DNA from: CAYRML01 sp964425485
GTDB lineage: Bacteria > Bacillota > Dehalobacteriia > UBA4068
Direction: 5' to 3'
Assembly: GCA_964425485.1 (NCBI GenBank)
Contig: CAYRML010000009.1
Location: 1 to 35,333, forward strand
DNA length: 35,333 bases
In this document: positions 31,909 to 35,333 of the stretch, piece by piece
Layout of the letters: every line of letters starts with the position of its first letter
Numbering within the stretch: position 1 is the stretch's first letter
The notes under the pieces: generated by a model
Told to the model about the DNA's origin: nothing
What the model saw: only the letters and a program-made list of their open reading frames with translations
Databases searched by the model: none
Translations under genes and position numbers: made by a program

Positions 31909-33121
31909 GCGCCAACTCCTTCTCCTCCACCCGGCAGCGCAGGCTGCCTTTGGCTAATCTCACTTGCAGCTTCTGCCCGATCTCTGCTTGTTCGGCCTCA
32001 GTCAACAGCCGACCCTTTTCCGTACTGCAAAGAGCATAGCCCCTGCTCAAAACCGATAAAGGATCCAGCATGCGCAAAGCTTGAGCCGCCACGGCCAGCT
32101 GCCTTCCTTTTTCTTGCAAGGCTGAAGTAAATCTCAGCCGCAAAGACTCCCCGGCCTCGTCCAGGGCTTGAGCCTTGCCGGCCAGCACTAAGGGGGGTTG
32201 GGCGAAAATCGGTTTATCGGCCAGATGGCGCCAACGGCCTTTTTTCTCCACCAGTTGCTTCTCGGCGGCTGCGGCCAACCTTTGCCCATAATGGCGCAAG
32301 CGCGCCAGCCAAGCCTCGGCATCCGGCACAGCCAATTCCGCCGCCTGACTGGGCGTGGCCGCGCGAATATCGGCCGCCAAATCGGCAAGAGTAAAATCAA
32401 TCTCATGCCCCACCGCGGTGATAACAGGAGTATGCACAGCCGCTATGGCCCGCACCACGGGCTCCGTATCGAAGGCCGCCAAATCCTCGGCCGAACCGCC
32501 GCCTCTGGTCACGATCAGAATATCACAACCGGCTTTATCGGCCTTGGCAATAGCAGCAGCGATCTGCTGCGGAGCCAGAGGTCCCTGCACCAAGGTGGCA
32601 AAAAGCCGTAGATCAATATTAGGCCAGCGTCTTTTGGCAATTTTTTGCACATCGGCCCAGGCCGCTCCCTCGACCGAGCTGACCACAGCCACACTGTTGG
32701 CAAAAAAGGGCAAGGGCTTTTTGACCTTTTCATCAAAAAGCCCTTCTGCCGCCAAAATCCGTTTAAGCTGTTCGGTCGCGGCCGAACCCTTGCCTTCGCC
32801 CACAGCAAACACCTCTTGGGCATAAAGCTGGCAGCAGCCGTCCTTTTCATAGAGGGCCACGCGGCCAAAAGCCACGATCTCCATACCATCGGCCAAATCC
32901 ACGGCCAGATGGGAGGCATAGCTGCGAAAGATGACACAGCGCAAAGCTGAGCTCTCATCCTTCAGGCTGAAATAGATATGGCCGGAGCTATGCCGTTTAT
33001 AGCCACTGATCTCGCCCTTAATAGCCACGGAGCATAAGACCTCATCCTCAGCCAGCAATTCTTTGAGATAATAGGTTATCTGCGACACATTATAAATTTG
33101 AGCTTGACAGTCTATGGCCAT
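31886..33121 (-). CDS. xseA: Exodeoxyribonuclease VII large subunit
   Basis: A 411-residue catalytic subunit that degrades single-stranded DNA from both ends. The N-terminal OB-fold (about 8-100, with KGEISGYKRHSSGHIYFSLK), the catalytic core with ILIVTRGGGSAEDL and PVITAVGHEIDFTLADLAAD, and a helical C-terminus are present. The length is normal. AGGAG lies 7 nt before the ATG, over the stop codon of the upstream flavoprotein gene, 8 nt away. Confidence 0.97.
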   Translation of the reverse strand: MAIDCQAQIYNVSQITYYLKELLAEDEVLCSVAIKGEISGYKRHSSGHIYFSLKDESSALRCVIFRSYASHLAVDLADGMEIVAFGRVALYEKDGCCQLYAQEVFAVGEGKGSAATEQLKRILAAEGLFDEKVKKPLPFFANSVAVVSSVEGAAWADVQKIAKRRWPNIDLRLFATLVQGPLAPQQIAAAIAKADKAGCDILIVTRGGGSAEDLAAFDTEPVVRAIAAVHTPVITAVGHEIDFTLADLAADIRAATPSQAAELAVPDAEAWLARLRHYGQRLAAAAEKQLVEKKGRWRHLADKPIFAQPPLVLAGKAQALDEAGESLRLRFTSALQEKGRQLAVAAQALRMLDPLSVLSRGYALCSTEKGRLLTEAEQAEIGQKLQVRLAKGSLRCRVEEKELAHEKENEF

Positions 33122-33129
33122 AAATGCTC

Positions 33130-35333
33130 CTATTTACTGTTTTTTGCTCTCAATTTCCGCAACAATTCTACAAATTGTTCCAGATTATCCACTTTGGGCA
33201 ATTCTCCCTGGTACAGATCCAAATGTTTATAGATCATTTCCAGCAAAGCCTCTTCGGAAGGCCCCACGGGATTATTTCTGGTCTCGATGCCGTTGATATC
33301 AAGCTGCCAGCCCCAGCGGCCTAAAGAGCAGACCTTGCCGCCGATGGGAATGATATCCACCAGCCAATCACCATAATAGGAGAGCTGCATCAAACAGCCT
33401 TCTGGGCAATATGGACAGACAGCTTCCTCTTTTCTTGTGGGCAGAGGCGGGGTTTTGCCCAAAGGCCAGCGCGTAGTGATGGCACCGGTAGGACAAAATA
33501 CAGCGCAGGCGCCGCAGCCCACACAATTGCTGCTTTTCAGCGGATCCATAAAGGCCGGCCCCAGCTGCGTATCGAAGCCGCGGCCCCAATAGCCCAAGGC
33601 CTCTACATCCAGCAAGCTGCGGCAGACTTTGACGCACAGCCCGCATTGGATACACTTGTTGGGGTTACGCCAGATATTGGGTTGAGAAATATCGCGTGCC
33701 ACCAGATGGAAATCGCCCTCATACACCTTGCCTTGGGGATTATATTCCTGCAACAAGGGCAGCAGCTTGCAATCATAATAGTCGTGACAGCCGCATTCCA
33801 GACAGCGTGAAGCCTCTTTTTGAGCCTCATATTCCGTATAGGGCAGCACGATCTCGTCAAAATTCTGATTGCGTTCCATAGGAGGCAGAAAAGTATATTT
33901 CACCCTGTTGGCCAGCTTATGCGGGGGAATATCCCGCTCATTGAATTTATCATTGGTCACTAAATATGGTTTTTTGACAGGTTTAAGCTCTCCCGCCAAG
34001 AAACTGTCGATGACCTTGGCCGCATTTTTGCCATTAGCAATGGCGCTGATAGCAATATCCGGGCCTTTATTGACAGCATCGCCGCCGGCAAAAACGCCGG
34101 GCAGATTGCTGGCATATGTGGTTTCATCCACACAGATGGTATTGCGGCGGGTCAGCTCCACGCCTTCTAAGCCATCTACCGAAACCTTCTGGCCGATAGC
34201 AGCAATGATGCGGTCATAATCAGCATCATAGATATTGCCTTCGATGGGCACGGGACGCGGACGGCCGCTGGCATCAGGCTCGCCCAATTTCATCCTCTGG
34301 ATGGTCAGACCAACGGCCTTACCGTTTTCCACGATGACTTTGGTGGGCGCGGCCAGAAAACGGATCCTCACGCCTTCTTCTATGGCTTCCTCTACTTCCC
34401 ATTTGGCCGCCGGCATCTCGCCCTGGGTGCGTCTATATATGATCTCTACCGATTCGGCGCCCAAGCGCAAGGCCGTGCGTGCGGCATCCATAGCCGTATT
34501 GCCGCCACCGACAACAGCCACTCTTTCTCCTTCACAGGAAACTGCATCTTGAGTAACCTGATATAAAAATTCCAGACCGCCGCAAACACCGGGTGTATCT
34601 TCGCCTTCGCAACCCAAAGCGCTGCTCTTCCAGGCACCAATGGCCAAAAATACGGCATCATAGTCTTTTTGCAGGCCTTCGATGGTGATATCACGGCCCA
34701 ATCGTTGGTTATAATTGATCTTAAGGCCCATTTTTTCAATAAGGCCGACCTCTTGATCCAAAACTTCTTTAGGCAATCTATATTGCGGTATGCCATAACG
34801 CAACATGCCGCCGGCCTTAGGCATAGCTTCAAAGATTTCCACATCATGCCCCAAACGCAAAAGGAAATAAGCCGCAGATAAACCGGCCGGACCGCCTCCG
34901 ACGATAGCCACGCGCTTGCCGCTTTTGGCAGACATGGGCGGCTGATATGGTACGGGCTGGGACAGATCCCAATCACCGGCAAATTGTTTGAGCTTGGCAA
35001 TAGCCAAATATTGTCCACCCAAATGGTTGCGGCAGAATTCATCGCATTCCTTGTCGCAAACAGGCCGACAAACATACACTTTCATCTTGCGGCGGCATTC
35101 ATCCTGGCAAGGATGGGGGCAAATACGCCCGATACTAGCCGGCAGCGGGTTATCTTCTTTGATCAGGCGGATAGCCTCGGCATAGCGGCTATTGGCGATC
35201 AGGCCGATATAGCCCTGACAATCCTGCTCGGACGGACAAGCCAGCCGGCAAGGCGGCCGGCAATCGCCGCGATGATCGGAGAGCAAAAGACGCATGGAGA
35301 TTTCCCTTGCTTCGATGAGAGCGGGGGTGCGGG
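33130..35333 (-). CDS. Iron-sulfur flavoprotein: NuoG/FdhA-like and GltD-like domains, 5' partial
   Basis: At least 733 residues; the frame stays open to the right edge, and the residues before the first Met (35295) look like a NuoG-type lead-in to LLLSDHRGDC, so the true start is probably outside. Numbering from that Met: a GltD-like cysteine domain (1-110), FAD and NAD(P)H Rossmann domains (VGGGPAGLSA near 131; VVGGGNTAMDAA), two [4Fe-4S] ferredoxin motifs (Cys548-558 and 591-601), and a molybdoenzyme-type Fe4S4 motif (Cys627, 630, 634, 656). It ends without a molybdopterin catalytic domain. It is probably an NAD(P)H-linked electron-transfer subunit working with a partner outside the window. 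Confidence 0.85.
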   Translation of the reverse strand, partial: RTPALIEAREISMRLLLSDHRGDCRPPCRLACPSEQDCQGYIGLIANSRYAEAIRLIKEDNPLPASIGRICPHPCQDECRRKMKVYVCRPVCDKECDEFCRNHLGGQYLAIAKLKQFAGDWDLSQPVPYQPPMSAKSGKRVAIVGGGPAGLSAAYFLLRLGHDVEIFEAMPKAGGMLRYGIPQYRLPKEVLDQEVGLIEKMGLKINYNQRLGRDITIEGLQKDYDAVFLAIGAWKSSALGCEGEDTPGVCGGLEFLYQVTQDAVSCEGERVAVVGGGNTAMDAARTALRLGAESVEIIYRRTQGEMPAAKWEVEEAIEEGVRIRFLAAPTKVIVENGKAVGLTIQRMKLGEPDASGRPRPVPIEGNIYDADYDRIIAAIGQKVSVDGLEGVELTRRNTICVDETTYASNLPGVFAGGDAVNKGPDIAISAIANGKNAAKVIDSFLAGELKPVKKPYLVTNDKFNERDIPPHKLANRVKYTFLPPMERNQNFDEIVLPYTEYEAQKEASRCLECGCHDYYDCKLLPLLQEYNPQGKVYEGDFHLVARDISQPNIWRNPNKCIQCGLCVKVCRSLLDVEALGYWGRGFDTQLGPAFMDPLKSSNCVGCGACAVFCPTGAITTRWPLGKTPPLPTRKEEAVCPYCPEGCLMQLSYYGDWLVDIIPIGGKVCSLGRWGWQLDINGIETRNNPVGPSEEALLEMIYKHLDLYQGELPKVDNLEQFVELLRKLRAKNSK

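Noticed and set aside
1..35333. Frequent CTTTTGGC (minus strand), which looked like a possible DNA-uptake or Chi-like word
   Set aside because: Most copies I checked fall in the same codon frame (Leu-Leu-Ala), so codon preference explains them. A k-mer count by frame would settle it.

Overview
The window is a dense stretch of bacterial housekeeping chromosome. I call 34 protein genes, all on the minus strand, with no rRNA, tRNA, insertion sequence, prophage or CRISPR array. Strong AGGAGG-type ribosome binding sites, several TTG starts, an RNase Y gene, SpoVS, a clostridial 2[4Fe-4S] ferredoxin, a Bacillus/Clostridium-like SOS box at recA and the order rpsB-tsf-pyrH-frr-uppS-cdsA-dxr-rseP-ispG-proS all point to a Bacillota (Firmicutes) anaerobe. 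A Negativicutes or Clostridia member is my best guess. That placement is inference from gene content and order, not a phylogeny.

Read in the direction of transcription (high to low coordinates), the layout is as follows. (1) 35333-28274: an iron-sulfur flavoprotein related to GltD, NuoG and formate dehydrogenase (5' end outside the window), xseA, xseB, ispA, a diacylglycerol-kinase-family gene and comM, closed by a terminator. (2) 28087-16819: an alpha/beta hydrolase, a membrane-anchored Mur ligase and a divergent D-Ala-D-Ala-ligase-like ATP-grasp enzyme, followed by dprA, topA, trmFO, xerC, hslV and hslU, closed by a terminator. (3) 16753-13472: a strong promoter and structured leader, then rpsB, tsf, pyrH, frr and a 55-residue ferredoxin, closed by a terminator. 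(4) 13428-5118: uppS, cdsA, a YtvI/AI-2E-type permease, dxr, rseP, ispG, proS and a gamma-carbonic-anhydrase-like protein. (5) 5114-3465: SOS-type promoter, recA, recX. (6) A 301-bp non-coding leader region and rny with its terminator. (7) ymdB, spoVS and the start of an M19 dipeptidase running off the left edge.

The genes form connected themes. ispG, dxr, ispA and uppS are steps of MEP-pathway isoprenoid and undecaprenyl carrier synthesis, next to cdsA (phospholipid) and rseP (membrane proteolysis). rpsB, tsf, frr and proS serve translation. recA, recX, xseAB, topA, dprA, comM and xerC serve DNA repair, uptake or topology. rny and ymdB are RNA-related.

The parts that stand out are the hydrolase/membrane Mur ligase/ATP-grasp cassette (24483-28087), the hybrid iron-sulfur flavoprotein ending in a molybdoenzyme-type cluster domain without a catalytic domain (33130-35333), the rpsB leader RNA, and the hairpin-rich region before rny. 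I see no clear evidence of a wholly new system; the Mur cassette is the best candidate.
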